Below are positions 1 through 11,366 of a DNA stretch of 64,000 bases, in pieces. The first letter of the stretch is position 1, and the number at the start of each line of letters is the position of its first letter. The DNA lies in assembly GCA_021307315.1 (NCBI GenBank), contig JAJSPD010000002.1:930001-994000 (forward strand). The letters run 5' to 3'. The stretch comes from Bisporella sp. PMI_857 (Eukaryota; Ascomycota; Leotiomycetes; Helotiales; Helotiaceae). The position numbers and the translations under genes were made by a program. The notes under the pieces were generated by a model. That model did no database searches, had not been told where the DNA came from, and saw nothing but the letters and a program-made list of their open reading frames with translations.

Positions 1-832
1 ACCGTACCCGTCGTCGTTCGCGCGAGTTGCTTCGAGAGCGGGAATCTTGTCTGCGTTTGCGGTTAGCTCTTTGTGCGAGTGCGGCCTCGTCGTCGTCGTA
101 AAGACTAGCATCAAACCCAGAGGTTTCATCCTCATCGCGCCGTTTGCGATGCTCGCGATCATCGTATCGCTGACTTCTGTATCCGTCATCATCGCGTTCT
201 CTGTACCTTCTGTTTCCACCTCTGGCCCCCCCCTGCTGCGGCGCTCTCCCGGGTCCGCATCAGGATGGAGGAGATAGAACCTACTTCTGTCGCGCGCACC
301 GGCTTGTTTGCGGTCTCCTTGTACTGCTATCCGTACTTCTAATTGGGTATCCTTTTGTTCTGGGACTGGTTTCGCAGCGATGGTTTGAAGAGTGGGAAGC
401 TGAGAGATGTCTACTATTTCAGTTGCGACGAAGGAAAGTAATGCTTCTTGTGCAATTTCTGGTGTCTCGTAGACTAGGTTTGCGGAAGTGTCATCAATCC
501 ATTGAATGTGCTCTGGTTCGTGTGATGGATAGTATGCCGCCGCAAATGCTTTGATATCTTTGGTCGCAAGATTATCTAAACCTCGAAGATGCACTTTTTC
601 AGGGCAGAGCTGAAGGGCATCGGGGGTAGAGGTATCGTTGGGAGCATTGGCTCGAATTTGTGAGGCTGATTCAGTCTGTTCCAAGGTTAGTCGGTTCTCT
701 TAATTTCCTAACTGAACTGAGGCAGCTGACAGCTAGATCATCTGCGATCGCAATATCCTGATTCTCCTGGGGATAGCCATCATCCATCAAATCCATATCA
801 ATATCAATGTCTAAATCCATGTCGGTAGCCAT
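1..832 (-). CDS. NCBP3-like cap-binding protein, 5' part (gene runs off the left edge)
   Basis: Partial gene. Exon 1 is 832..713 and exon 2 runs from 675 off the window; the 37-nt intron has a CTAAC branch point. The N-terminus is very acidic (Asp/Met/Ile rich). It is followed by a segment with the NCBP3 family layout: LHLRGLDNL..TKDI, then HIQWIDDTSANLVYE, which is the degenerate RRM core, then a basic/acidic SR-like tail. NCBP3 family proteins bind capped RNA with the nuclear cap-binding complex; the fungal role is inferred. Oddity: after the SRFYLLHPDADPGERR stretch the open frame stops looking like the family. The family-like Arg/Asp-rich tail resumes in another frame just past a run of eight G (226-233 on the plus strand). 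No stop is met in either frame before the edge. This could be a homopolymer sequencing error or a real frameshift. Confidence 0.72.
226..233. repeat. C8 homopolymer at a frame break
   Basis: Eight C on the plus strand (G8 in the sense of the NCBP3-like gene). The frame that matches the family upstream and the one that matches downstream differ by one base at this tract. One extra G would join them. Confidence 0.8.
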
Positions 833-1886
833 TGCGAAGTGAGGCGGCAGATTGTGTTGCTGAAATCGACTGTCCTTTCAAGAGCTTGCCGAAGAAGTAG
901 GACACGATAATTGGGCTTGGATATGTTGCGGAAAAATCTAGAGCGCGATGGAACTATTGTAAGAGCGTTCCACGAAAGAATGCCCGTGTCAATGCTGCCG
1001 CTCAGTGAATGTACCAGGTCGTGATAGTTTTAAGAATGAATTTTGATAAATAGAGCAACCAAGTAAGATTTCAGAAGGGCATATTAGACAATTGCTGTGG
1101 CCAGTGCGAAGGACATAGTAGTTGATGACCGGAGAGAGTGATGAAGCGTTGGAGGCGGGAGGGAGATATTTGGGTTGCGAGGCTGTGACGTTGGCGCGAG
1201 GTTGGAAGGTCGCTAGAAAAATACCACCGATAATAAGAGTGGGCCACTGATTTACAGCCTGAGAAATTCGTCAATATGACAATTAACTAGATGATAAATG
1301 TTATTTTTTATTTTTCGAAGTTTCTTTAATTCCTCAATATTAATTCAGCTACAAGAACTAAGTACTGGACATCAGTAGCAAACTCGAATTTGAACTATCA
1401 AACTGGTGGCGACTTAAGCTATTTTGTTAAAGTACTACTCCTATATCCAGTACTTGTTGTTAAACCATTGCCAAACCACCACTATCCAGGTCGCTTATTG
1501 CCCCATAAAATATTTATCATGGCCTGATAAATCTAGATTCGCGATGCTTGCACATCATTGTTCTCCTCGACTCGTCTTGGGTCGTCTTAGGCCACGGCTA
1601 GCCAAATAACAGCAATGAACCACTTCTCATTTGTGCTGGAAGTATTTGAAAGCGAAATAAGTACGCTCTGGTGAGATCACCGGTAAGCCTTAGTATCAAA
1701 TCATGACTGCTGCTGAGCTCGGTTGTACCTGAAGCTATAATGATAGCTTTCAGGATTACTGTATTTTGAACGAGAGCAACTATTGCAGCCATTGCAGCCA
1801 TCTTTGGCTTTCTCTTGTATTACATCTTGTATGGTGGAGATGCAATCCAACATTATAACGTCCTCGTGATCGGGCTTCGCTCCATA
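833..1886. other. Intergenic, 1.05 kb, no gene seen
   Basis: Lies between the 5' end of the NCBP3-like gene and the 3' end of the HET gene. Only short unrelated open frames occur. It becomes AT-rich around 1270-1340. It should hold the NCBP3 promoter, but I see no motif I can defend. Confidence 0.6.
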
Positions 1887-3578
1887 TCAGCACGTCAATC
1901 TCTGCAGTCCAATGATATCCAGCTCCAATGAAACAGGTTTGCTGTTGCTTATCAAGAGTTTCCCTTTATTCTCATCCCAGGCCTGCCGTCTCTCTGGTGT
2001 GACGATTGTCATATCATCAAGTACAAAAATGGCTTTTCCAACGACATTCCATTGCCCTTGCATCCATCTCACTATAGCCACGTAAACCAATCCTGCGAAT
2101 TCCCAAATTTGGTCTCCAGGCTTGATGTCTAACGTGCCTATTCCTCTCCAATACTCACTTCGGCCTTTCGAAGCAAATGTTTGCAGCCGATATGGGGTGC
2201 GAAACTCAGATGGCAGCAGAGCAATCCAATCACACAGGCGATGGCTAGGCATTTGCTCGAGAGCTTCTAGAAGACTCACTTCCCTGGGGGCGGTGTGAAA
2301 AGCATTTCTCGCACTAACAACGTTCCCTTGGACCTCTCTGCCGTCTTCCCCATTTGGCTCCTCTTCCATTTGTAGAATGAAGCCAGGTAAGGGTGATCTT
2401 GTATCTTCAAGTTCGCACCCTAAGCTGCCGACCACACTGCGAACCTCTCCTTCTAATGCCAGAAGCTTTGGGAACTCGATATGCAACATCAGCTCCTCCG
2501 AAGTATGGTCTTGTGGCGTCTCACTTCCATCTTCAGTAGGTTGCATCGGCGTGATAAGCTGACGCGTTGGCTTGGTATGAACTTCTCGATATAATGGGTG
2601 CAACCTCACTTCTTCCAGTGGAATGTCGAAGGGGCCACCGAGCACGCTTTGGAGAAATTGGCTACATTTGATTGCGTCAAGAGTGGAGTATGGTGCATAT
2701 AACTGGCACGAGGAGCTATAATATAATGGGAAGTATATGTTCATGATGTCCTGGTAGATCTCAAATAATGATTTCGAGTAGTCTGCTTTATATCTGCAGT
2801 CCGTCGCAAGCGCAAGGAGAGCGAACACCTTGTCCCTCAGATCCAAGCACACATTCTCACTAAACTTCGCGACGAGATCCAAGAGTCGAATCCGCTTATT
2901 TGTAGGACCATCGAGGCGGATCTCAATCAGTCGAGATGCTGATGTGCGCTCAAACTCACCGTGCAATTCTTGCTCTTGATAGAGCTTCACAAATGCCTGC
3001 CAATCTATTGACTTGGTGCCGCAATGAACGGTAAGATGCTTAGCCAGACTGACCTCCTGGAGAATCCACATCCGTTTCCAATAGTCGCGATTGCATAGCT
3101 TACGAAGAGCTTTGTGGGTTGGAACGTCTAGTGTCGAAGGCCCAGCATAACGACTTGACGCGTCATAAAGAAAGTCCATCGCCAGGTCACTATCGTCCGC
3201 TTCTGGTCCTAGCCAGACAATTACTTCTGCAGCCTGCGTAAATATCTCCTTCATCAATGCTACTTGGTGGTTTCGCTCGTTCACGTTACGCTGGTTAATG
3301 CAAAGCGCATCGACCCACAGAAGACGGTTTTTATCGTTCCTTCGTAGCTTGAAAAGTGCAGACCATAGGTTAGATCTGACATCTGTGCGTTGGCCATGAA
3401 GCCAAATCTGCTTCTTTTGGTCTGCGGAACCCCATGTGTAGGACAGAGCCTCGTAGAAAGGTCTGCGGGCAAAGCGAGCACGAACCAGTCTGCACTTAAT
3501 CGGATCACTGGTTCCTCCCATCTCAAGAATGAGAAGCCGAAGGTCAGACTTCGCATCCAAGAGCTCGTACTCGTACAT
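1887..3578 (-). CDS. HET-domain (heterokaryon incompatibility-type) protein
   Basis: Single-exon gene of 563 residues starting at the ATG at 3578. The N-terminal HET domain occupies about residues 40-190. It carries the family hallmarks YEALSYTWG near residue 43, then LWVDALCINQ, then the IVWLGPE block, and later WKRMWILQEVSLA. HET domains in fungi trigger cell death after non-self recognition or act in other self/non-self circuits. Nothing here shows which partner it senses. The C-terminal half (about residues 200-563) has no repeat domain I recognise, so this is a HET-only architecture. Many HET genes are lineage-specific and non-essential. Role in allorecognition is inferred from the family. 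Confidence 0.9.
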   Translation of the reverse strand: MYEYELLDAKSDLRLLILEMGGTSDPIKCRLVRARFARRPFYEALSYTWGSADQKKQIWLHGQRTDVRSNLWSALFKLRRNDKNRLLWVDALCINQRNVNERNHQVALMKEIFTQAAEVIVWLGPEADDSDLAMDFLYDASSRYAGPSTLDVPTHKALRKLCNRDYWKRMWILQEVSLAKHLTVHCGTKSIDWQAFVKLYQEQELHGEFERTSASRLIEIRLDGPTNKRIRLLDLVAKFSENVCLDLRDKVFALLALATDCRYKADYSKSLFEIYQDIMNIYFPLYYSSSCQLYAPYSTLDAIKCSQFLQSVLGGPFDIPLEEVRLHPLYREVHTKPTRQLITPMQPTEDGSETPQDHTSEELMLHIEFPKLLALEGEVRSVVGSLGCELEDTRSPLPGFILQMEEEPNGEDGREVQGNVVSARNAFHTAPREVSLLEALEQMPSHRLCDWIALLPSEFRTPYRLQTFASKGRSEYWRGIGTLDIKPGDQIWEFAGLVYVAIVRWMQGQWNVVGKAIFVLDDMTIVTPERRQAWDENKGKLLISNSKPVSLELDIIGLQRLTC

Positions 3579-4335
3579 TTCATTTGTCTCCTACCCACTA
3601 AGCTCAGAAGCGATCCCATCAAGGGGGATGTTTCGGATTAAAGTTAGATGAAGACCCGACTTAGGGTCCATTCTTTTTTCCAGCACAATAAAATCAAGAA
3701 ATTATCTAGATGTGATGACGGTAAAAGAAACTGCGGATTTGTTTAGGTGTGAGGTGCGGCACAGCAGACATTGTCAGCTGTCACCTGTTGCCAAGCCAAT
3801 ATCTGCTATAAGTCTTCCAGGTCACAGGATAACTTATCTCGCGGGTGACAAGTAGCAAATACCGACAGGGTCATTTACAGCATCATACTTCATGTTTATC
3901 TTAACCTACATTAAAGTGTTAATCCTAAGACTAAGCCCAAGCTTAGATCGGCATTTTGAAAATCAAGGTACAAGGCTTCAATGCTTCATTTATTGTTGTT
4001 GCTTTAACCTTAAATTTTAGCTGCATGCTGGGTCGAACTAATTGTACCGGTGCCCGCGTGTCAGAAATAAACTTGCTTTTGACTTGGATGAACGATGATA
4101 ATGCGTCATAAGAGATGATAGAATCTACCGAGACCTTCTTCCTATAGCAACACGAGTAATTGCATAATTCCCCATGTCATGTACCTGCCCGTCTCCAAAG
4201 CTCAGGCTCTATTAAGCTTATATGGAGCGATCCTGTTCCCACAGCCATATCCAGCTCATTCTACTTGTGACTGATCCGGTCTATGCTGCCTGTATCTACC
4301 AGATGTCAAACTTCTGGCATAATAATATCAATCAA
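3579..4335. other. Intergenic, 0.76 kb
   Basis: Upstream of the HET gene and downstream of the rhodopsin-fold gene, both on the minus strand. No coding signal was recognised. Confidence 0.55.
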
Positions 4336-5656
4336 CTATTCGGAAGCAAAGGTCTTCTCCAGAACAATCTGCCCATTCTTCAGGCCTGGACCTTTCCTTT
4401 CATTGCGAATCGCGGCAGTAGCCCCAGGGTTTGTATGAAGGCGATGCCACTCCTTTCTAGCTGCCTCTTCGTCATCAAGGCTGCGAGATGGGTTGGCACT
4501 GCCATGGGATGAATCAAGGCGCTTTTCAGTCGACATACTGTTGCTCGAGCTACGAATCGAAAGTACTGAGCGGATCGAGGCAATAACAGACTCGGGAGTG
4601 CGGCCGTCTTTTAGTAGCGGACCAAATGTTGGAAGGCAAGCTGCGACGACGGAGCAGCAGGGTTCAATACGCGACCAGATGAAGATATTTGCCACGACAG
4701 CTAAAGCACGTCAGATAGCTCGCGTGATGGTTGGAACAAGACTTACGTCCAAAGGCATCAGCATGGTGTGCGAGATCTTCGTATAAGAATTGGTGGAAAT
4801 AATAGATCCGAACTGCCTCTGCAATGACGCAGCTACAATATTCAGTACGATTTGTCAGGACACCATTACCAAGGTTGCAACATACAAGAAACCAAGCCAG
4901 AAGATGCCTATGATAGCAAACTTCCGATTAACGCCCATCTTAAGGCTGCTTATGACAGGTAGTGGGAACGACAATATAACGACATCAAAGAACAGATCCA
5001 ATGAAGCATGGGATATCAGGAATGCTGGAAAGTTAATATTGTAGTGATTGTTCGTCGGCCGGGGATTCCAATGGTTAGAGATTGGCGTCCGACTGAATAT
5101 CAGTGCCTGTGCTGGTTAGCTATCAGCCATCAAGTCTGCAAGTTGGCAACTTACGAAGAATGAACCCAGATACCAGGCAACCATGACGCCAATCATGATA
5201 TTGCACGCGATGCCAAACTTCTTTGTGATGAAAATCCTCTTATAGAAGAGTAGAATTGAGACTTTGATTACTGATAGGGAAGCAAAAACCATGAACGAGT
5301 CGCCATAGATGATCTACTCTTTATCAACGCTCAATCCATCAACCTCGGTGTTATAAATACCTTAAGAAGGGGCGGTGCTTTCTTTAAGCCCAGCTCCTTC
5401 TGAGGTCGCCCGATAAGTTCAAGAGCAACAGCGATAATACTATTGACACCGAGTGCGATACACAAAATCTAGTTCATCAGAATATAATTCAAAGGCTGGA
5501 CTTCGGCCATCTTACCAGAGCCGCAACGCAAACCCAATCATCGGCCTTTGGTCCTGATCTTACCCTCCGAGCCAGAAACCTCAGTACGACCGCCGCGGAA
5601 GCGAGAATCGGGAAGATGATGCTGACTGTCAGCAGCGCGAGTTCTGTTGAGTTCAT
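4336..5656 (-). CDS. Fungal rhodopsin-fold (SAT4/PTH11-like) seven-helix membrane protein
   Basis: Six exons: 5656-5516, 5468-5361, 5313-5155, 5106-4886, 4832-4747, 4700-4336, giving 359 residues with every phase consistent. The protein starts with a hydrophobic helix (LLTVSIIFPILASAAVVLRF). It shows the family signature stretches KADDWVCVAAL, YGDSFMVFASLSVIKVSILLFYKRIF, NWNPRP-type loop, LDLFFDVVILSFPLPV, and the last helix ANIFIWSRIEPCCSVVAACLP. It ends in a basic/serine-rich cytosolic tail. The domain is the fungal rhodopsin-like domain found in PTH11-type receptors and in proteins beside toxin clusters (SAT4). It directly flanks the UstYa/tyrosinase block, so a cluster role is possible but unproven. 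Confidence 0.85.
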
Positions 5657-6867
5657 CTTGCCGAAGACTATGCTTTGAGAGTGCTTATTCGGTTCCCACA
5701 GAATTGGGATGCAAAATAAAATAATACAATGGATAAAGATCTGAGCGAGGCATAAAGAAACGAGAATCCAAGTATCAAATTGAGCTCATTGGGGAAACCA
5801 GGGATGTCTTTTTCATCCACACTAGTTAACCTGAAAGTTCGCTTATTTTAAGTCGATCGAGAATTCTTTGTTAAAGGATGTGGACGGCGCATGCATCCTT
5901 GTAATCGAGGTGATGGTCCCTTTATCTCATCTCTTCGCCTAGGGTTTTATGTAACTGAAATATGCCTGCTTATGGTTTGCTGTGGTGTCATCAGACCTCT
6001 CGCCGACCTCTATTACCATACCTTGGAACAACGAGAACAGCTTCGAATGCAGAGTCGACTATTTTTATCTATTATCTCCGGTTTAGCATATCAGGAGGTC
6101 CTGACTTCATTTCGAGTGATGTGTTGCTTCGCAGTAATTTAATATTGATGCAAGTCGCCAGCTAAATTGAAATGCTTTGCAGCTCATGGGAGCCGTCTAT
6201 CGTGGAAAATGGGCTAATTATCCGGGATTAATTAACTAGAGCTCTATGTGTTACCCAACTTTCGATTCCTGGCCAGGTCTTGGATGCCAGTTAGCTCTTA
6301 GTCTGCTTCGCGACGCCACCTGTGTACAACGATAGAACTCCAACTGCTTTGTAGTGTGTGATGGAAGCTTTAAAGGCTAGCCATGCGCTTTGTCTTTATC
6401 CGGGCCGATCCAGCGCCACGCTTCCAGTAGACCATTAGATGATTCGACTGAGTACGCCAGGGATTCAAAACATAGTCAGTCACATTCCGGATGTCTACTG
6501 CTGTACTCCCACATGAACTATGTGCTCTCTCTGGATTCATCCAACCAGTGTTCGAAGCCTAATTACATGGTCCTTATTTCCGAATGGGCATGATCCTGAT
6601 CCTTCCACACATGAGCTTTATCTTCGGGATTTTTCATTTATTGAGGCACCAAGTGTATGCCTAGTTATTCGAGAAATGGTTACCGGCATTAAGGAAACCA
6701 CACATAGATTGATTGGTTATAAAAGATTTCCAGTTCGTGAGTGTATCAAGGCACAATATTTCTTATACAATATTTTTCTTGTTCACAGGCACACCGTTGA
6801 TTCTACAGGTATATGTCAAAGCAGTTAGCCATATCCATATGATATTCATTAAAGCACTCCTAGCAAT
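5657..6867. other. Intergenic, 1.2 kb, divergent promoter region
   Basis: Separates the minus-strand rhodopsin-fold gene from the plus-strand UstYa-family gene, so it should hold both promoters. Several overlapping short open frames are present, but none has family features or splice-supported extension. Confidence 0.55.
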
Positions 6868-7611
6868 ATGTTGTATCCGTGGACGAAGCAAAATTATGCT
6901 TTAGTACCAAATGATCATAGGACCGAACAGAAAAGACAGCCATTCTTCAAAGCGTTCATTGTAGTGTTGGCTGTCTCATGTTGGACTCTGATAGTCTCAG
7001 TAGCAAGTTTCCATGCTGGGAAGGGTTCTGTATCTCCTTTTGGAGACAACAATATCAAGCGTAGGCTTCATCTTCTCAATAAGTATATTGCAGGCTAAAA
7101 AAACGACATAGTCGGTGTCCTTCAGAGAACTTTTCAATACAATAGGACCTTTGCTGAAGGTACGGACCTATCAGACGCGGCATGGACATCCATATTTCCT
7201 GCGCATGGGACTTTTTTCAGCCATCCTAATGGTGCGCCAATTTCAACACTCTCAGCTTACCACCAGCTCCACTGCATTGTAAGCCACTCCGTTTGAGCTT
7301 TCGGTTCCGTATTTCTGATGACTTTTCAGAATGGCATTCGCCACGCATTCTGGCACATCTATGCTGCCGTTCATTCGAATGAGATTTTTTCTGATGATTC
7401 GCTGCCTGCAATGTCCTCCATTCCTCACGTTCGTCACTGTCTAGATCTTTTACGGCAGACACTCATGTGTCACGCCGATACAACTCTTGAAGTCAAAGAT
7501 GTAGAATTGAATGGCGTTCGTGGGTTCGGTGTAGAGAGACAATGCAAGGATTGGGATCAGCTTGTCCGACTCACAGAGGAATGGCAGCAGACGAGCCATC
7601 CTGCATCGTAA
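6868..7611 (+). CDS. UstYa-family (DUF3328) oxidase-like protein A
   Basis: Three exons, 6868-7060, 7112-7278 and 7330-7611, with two 51-nt introns; 213 residues. The first intron removes an in-frame TAA. A short cytosolic N-terminus is followed by one transmembrane helix (about residues 28-50). The lumenal domain carries the two family motifs: HQLHC at 115-119 and HVRHC-L-D at 153-159. These match the HxxHC pair essential in UstYa/UstYb, which perform oxidative cyclisation of ribosomal peptides, for example in ustiloxin biosynthesis. The YNRTF, DAAWTSIF and GTFFSHPNG stretches are also family-typical. It faces a second UstYa-family gene tail to tail, 69 bp away. The exact reaction here is unknown. 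Confidence 0.88.
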
Positions 7612-7680
7612 TATCAGGTGCACGCGTATAGATATCTTTCACAGAGCTTTCTATATCATATTTTATCTATGTGATCAGTC

Positions 7681-8641
7681 TCAAGGGAGATCTTCTAATA
7701 ACGGATTCCTTAACGCGGCAACTTCTGCATTTGACACCATCCTACTCCTCGTCGACTCGATCATCGCATCCCAATCTATACAAGAATGTAAAGTCTTTGT
7801 CCCGTCTACAGTCGGTGCATATGTTTTATCCCAGTAGAACGTCACCAGTGACGCAGTATCAGGATGACAAATGAGCGATGCCAGAATGCGATCGAGACAG
7901 TGATCTAACATATTCATCATCAATATTACCACTATCAATAAACTAAAAGCACGACCTAAACGTACCCGTATGACTCTCTAAATCAAATCTCTGCTTCTCC
8001 GTGATGTTGGGATAATAGTTCTCTTTATACTTCCATTGCCTTAGCAATTTCTGGCATTTTTCATTAGCCGTCTTTCTCTTTCCCTTGCTCGTGATTTTCA
8101 GTAATGAGAACTCACCACACAATGCACCTCATGAAACACGCCCAACCACGCTAAATATCCACCCTCAGGTAGTTCTACACTCGTTCTATTGTTCCTTTCT
8201 AATTCCTCCTTCGTGACCCGGATATCGATTGGCGATAAAAGCTCGTGCCATGCCTTATCGATATTCGGAGCAGGAGGGCCGGCGTACTGAGAAAATGCAT
8301 ATAAATTTTGGGATTCCTGAGAGTGGCGAACGGTAAGGTTATATATTGCTGGTTTATAATCAGTTCCAAGGCAGGAAGAGGCAGGATGATAAGGAAAAAA
8401 AAGAGATACCATTAGGAGGGGGCCAGTCTCCGACACTTTGGCAGAACACTTTACTTTTAATGATGAGGACGCTGATTATTGTATAGCTCAGTATTAAGAC
8501 AAGATGTATCCAGAACCCGTGTATCCCCAATACTTTCGCAGGCCATGAAAACCGCAGAGGTCGTAGCCTAGCAGATTTTCTTTCGTCTACATTTTGCTTT
8601 TCGACTGCGTCATTTAGGAAGGCCCGCGTTTCTGAGTCCAT
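7681..8641 (-). CDS. UstYa-family (DUF3328) oxidase-like protein B
   Basis: Four exons, 8641-8410, 8348-8116, 8050-7966 and 7904-7681; 257 residues with all phases agreeing. A basic cytosolic N-terminus leads into one transmembrane helix (about residues 40-63). Motif 1 is HEVHC at 150-154 and motif 2 is HTDHC-L-D at 182-188, with motif 2 assembled across an intron. The C-terminus (YWDKTYAPTVDGTKTLHSCIDWDAMIE) fits the family's usual end. An intron follows directly after the first HxxHC motif, exactly as in protein A, so the pair share ancestry but have diverged strongly. In dikaritin RiPP pathways two such proteins usually work together on one peptide. That pairing is inferred here from proximity. 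Confidence 0.87.
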
Positions 8642-10076
8642 CTCAGTTCACCATCAAAAGTCCACAGAGAGGAGCGGACGGTAAGTAGCCTATGATAACA
8701 TTTCGCATGTCGTGTCACCAAATCCTGGTCAAAAGCATGACCAGCCTTGAATAAAAACTCATATGTAAATCAATCCCAGCTGAGGCATCTAGATATTTGG
8801 CAAATCCCCACAGTTTCAAAAGCTGTCAAGGGTCGTCAATTCGTGCATAAAACAGATGCGAGCACACTTCCATTGGCACACAAACAGCACACCGAGACAG
8901 AATGTAAACGGATACTTCCGTCCTCGTCGTTACCAAATGCCATCCTATGCATTTCCCCACGATGCATATATTGGTAAAGAAGGTGGAACACGCATGAATA
9001 TGGCGCTTTCACAAGCTCAACCTTTCACGGCATTTTCCCCATCGCCGACTCCCATCCCAAATCTCTATTCTTATCAACAACATCTCAAATCCTCAACAAC
9101 CTCTATGCCTAGCAATAACCCTAGCTCTACAGGGAATCGGATGCAGCCTTATCCTGCGCCAAACCGCTATACCCATACCTTCCGGGCGCCTGCTCCCAAA
9201 AAGCTATACGAAAAAAAAAACAAGAACAGCCACCACCACGCTGGGGGTGTAAAGATGAGCTGCCATACTACGTTTCCAACCTTCCTCTCAAGGATAAAAG
9301 CACATATTACCCTCCACACCATCCCATAAAAATATACCTTGGAAAGTCCGGAATCCCGTTTTTTAATCCCGAACCCTCGCATCCGGGATTCAAAAACCCA
9401 ACCCCAAGAGACGCCCCTTGCAAGACAGAACACATCATTGTATTTACTAAGAGATGTCGTGCAACACATCTCAAAAAAAAAAAAACCTTCCACCTGACCA
9501 GCTGAACACACCTTTTTTGCTACGGTACGCATATGACGATCCGGGGAGGGGAGGAACTACACAGTGTCTTAAATGACCGTCCGTAGTATGGTGTCAGTAC
9601 TTTCGTCGATCGAAAACAATTTTGCTGATATCGCAGCTGAAACCGGAGGTTTGGTGCGCGGTTTTCATACCCGTCTCGTGCGCGCCTTCATGGGTCGGAA
9701 GCGACGATCCGTTGTTGTTGTTGTAATATTATAGTAGGCTGAATCCGGGTTCTCTGATACTGGAAACCCGGCGATGCGCCACCCAATACGCCATCGGGGA
9801 ATCCGTTTGACGGACAGCCCTACGAGAAAAACAAAAATGAAAAGCATTTGATGTGCATGATATGATGGGATGAACCAGCAACTGCAGCTGGCACAGAACC
9901 CTCGGATTGGACCTCCTCTGGTGGATGACCACACCTCCAAAACTCGGTCAAATATTGTCACACTTGGTAGAAAATTTTTGACAACAGACCCTAATCTTGC
10001 GTAGCCAAAGCCTGAAAGATTGCGTAGCCGAAGGACTTGTATTCAATGAAATAGGTATTTTATTTGCTGACCAAGT
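8642..10076. other. Intergenic, 1.4 kb
   Basis: Between UstYa-family gene B and the tyrosinase gene. It contains A/T homopolymers (around 9214-9222 and 9474-9484). A Pro/Ser/Gln-rich open frame (about 8994-9329, plus) has no signal peptide, splice support or family resemblance. No gene is called. Confidence 0.5.
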
Positions 10077-11366
10077 CTAGTATATGTAACACAAGCGACC
10101 CCTCCTTGTATCCAGCATTTCGCTTGCGCGCACAGGTGCAGCCAAATCACCCACATCCAGCTTACGTGCCAGCATATCCTCCTCAGTTGTATTCCGCGTT
10201 GCGTTCCCCGAGATCCTTGCTATGCGTGTAGCCGAATCGACCAATTGCCATCTATGCCAGAGTCGATCAAGTTGTGTGTGATGAAGGTAGAACACTGGAT
10301 CTGAAGAGAAATTGTCAGTCTTTAACTGTGTCCTCTGCGACTTTACCGTGCGTATCAAGTGCAATTTTTATAGAAAGTCAAATTATTACCATACGGGGCG
10401 GTGACTCTGAGGAAGTCACCGCGAATAGTCAATGGGATAGCATTATGAGCACCATGCTCCAGCCGCGAATAGAACATATCGTAGGTGTCAGAACTCAGGA
10501 CATCTTCCAATGCGTCAGGTCCAACGTATTTGATCTTGTTATAGGCAACTGCTGATGAAATGAAGCCTCGTGAGAAGCAGTGCTTCATAGTCTTGTTGAC
10601 GTCGCCGAAATAGAAGGCTTCCATGTGAGCAAATGGTCCTTCCGTAACACAATGGCCATTTCCTACGGATCTCGGAGCGCTGGAGTTACCATTGCCCCCA
10701 AAACCATACACATTGTCAAACACAGGTGATTTGGTCAGATCTTCTGCATCAAGTGACCAGTCCCAGTATCTGAAGCTCATGATTAGTAGCGGCTCTTAGT
10801 TATTATCTCAAGAGGTGAAAACATACATTAGATGGCCTTGATAGCCGCAGCGTTCTCTCAAAGCCGTCTCGAAGACATGAAGAAACAATCTATGCCATAA
10901 CAAAAAGTCCTGAGTATTGTGGCCTAGATCTTAAAGTCAGCTCGGTTGATCACTCTAATCAAACGAAGCTGAGGTAATATACTGTAATTGCCAGCCTTAC
11001 TATGCGTATAAGGAAAGTCGTCATACAACGACTGCTCAGCATCTCGTATGGATGGCAGGTTTCTAAGGCACGAGACTGCGGTAATATAGGCAAGCTGTTC
11101 TGACCTTCTCAATGTTCTCCATTCTCGACGAATCGCTGGGCTTCTGCATCGCTTTGCATCGCTTTCCCCAATTCTAGGAAACGGGGCAATAGCCCACCGA
11201 AAATAAATCCTGCGGAAAGACAGAGAAGAGCCGTGACTATCCAAGCAAGCCGAGTAGGGATCAAACATTTGGGTACTGGTTTCGTTGATGAATCACCTCT
11301 CTCTGAATTCTCATAATCTGCGTATTTCGAATTAGGGACCTGAGTATAAGTTGCTGAGCCTTTCAT
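10077..11366 (-). CDS. Membrane-anchored tyrosinase-family oxidase (UstQ-like), frame-disrupted
   Basis: Exons 11366-10983 (contains the frame break), 10923-10827, 10769-10390 and 10300-10077; about 361 residues. The N-terminus has a short cytosolic part and one transmembrane helix (CLIPTRLAWIVTALLCLSAG). The type-3 copper domain follows: CuA histidines in YTHSKAGNYSH and LLWHRLFLH, then YWDWSLD, and CuB histidines in EHGAHNAIP and FYLHHTQLDRLW. Such tyrosinases (UstQ in ustiloxin) oxidise tyrosine in RiPP pathways. The helix is encoded in one frame and the tyrosinase domain, from CRSPAIRREW onward, in another. The switch falls at two tandem copies of a 10-bp unit (11146-11165), and no GT-AG intron I can find reconciles the frames. 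Either the copy number is wrong or changed, or the gene is a recent pseudogene. The downstream exons look intact. Confidence 0.82.
11146..11165. repeat. 10-bp tandem duplication at the tyrosinase frame break
   Basis: The unit GCATCGCTTT (plus strand) occurs twice, back to back and without mismatch. Each copy gained or lost shifts the frame by one base. The present two-copy state leaves the helix and the copper domain out of frame; one further copy would bring them into the same frame. Confidence 0.9.

Noticed and set aside
7061..7111. In-frame TAA in UstYa-family gene A as a sign of a pseudogene
   Set aside because: A normal 51-nt GT-AG intron with a CTAA branch point removes it and keeps the frame.
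8994..9329. Pro/Ser/Gln-rich open frame as a RiPP precursor candidate
   Set aside because: No signal peptide and no repeated core or dibasic pattern; ends in low-complexity text with an A-run.
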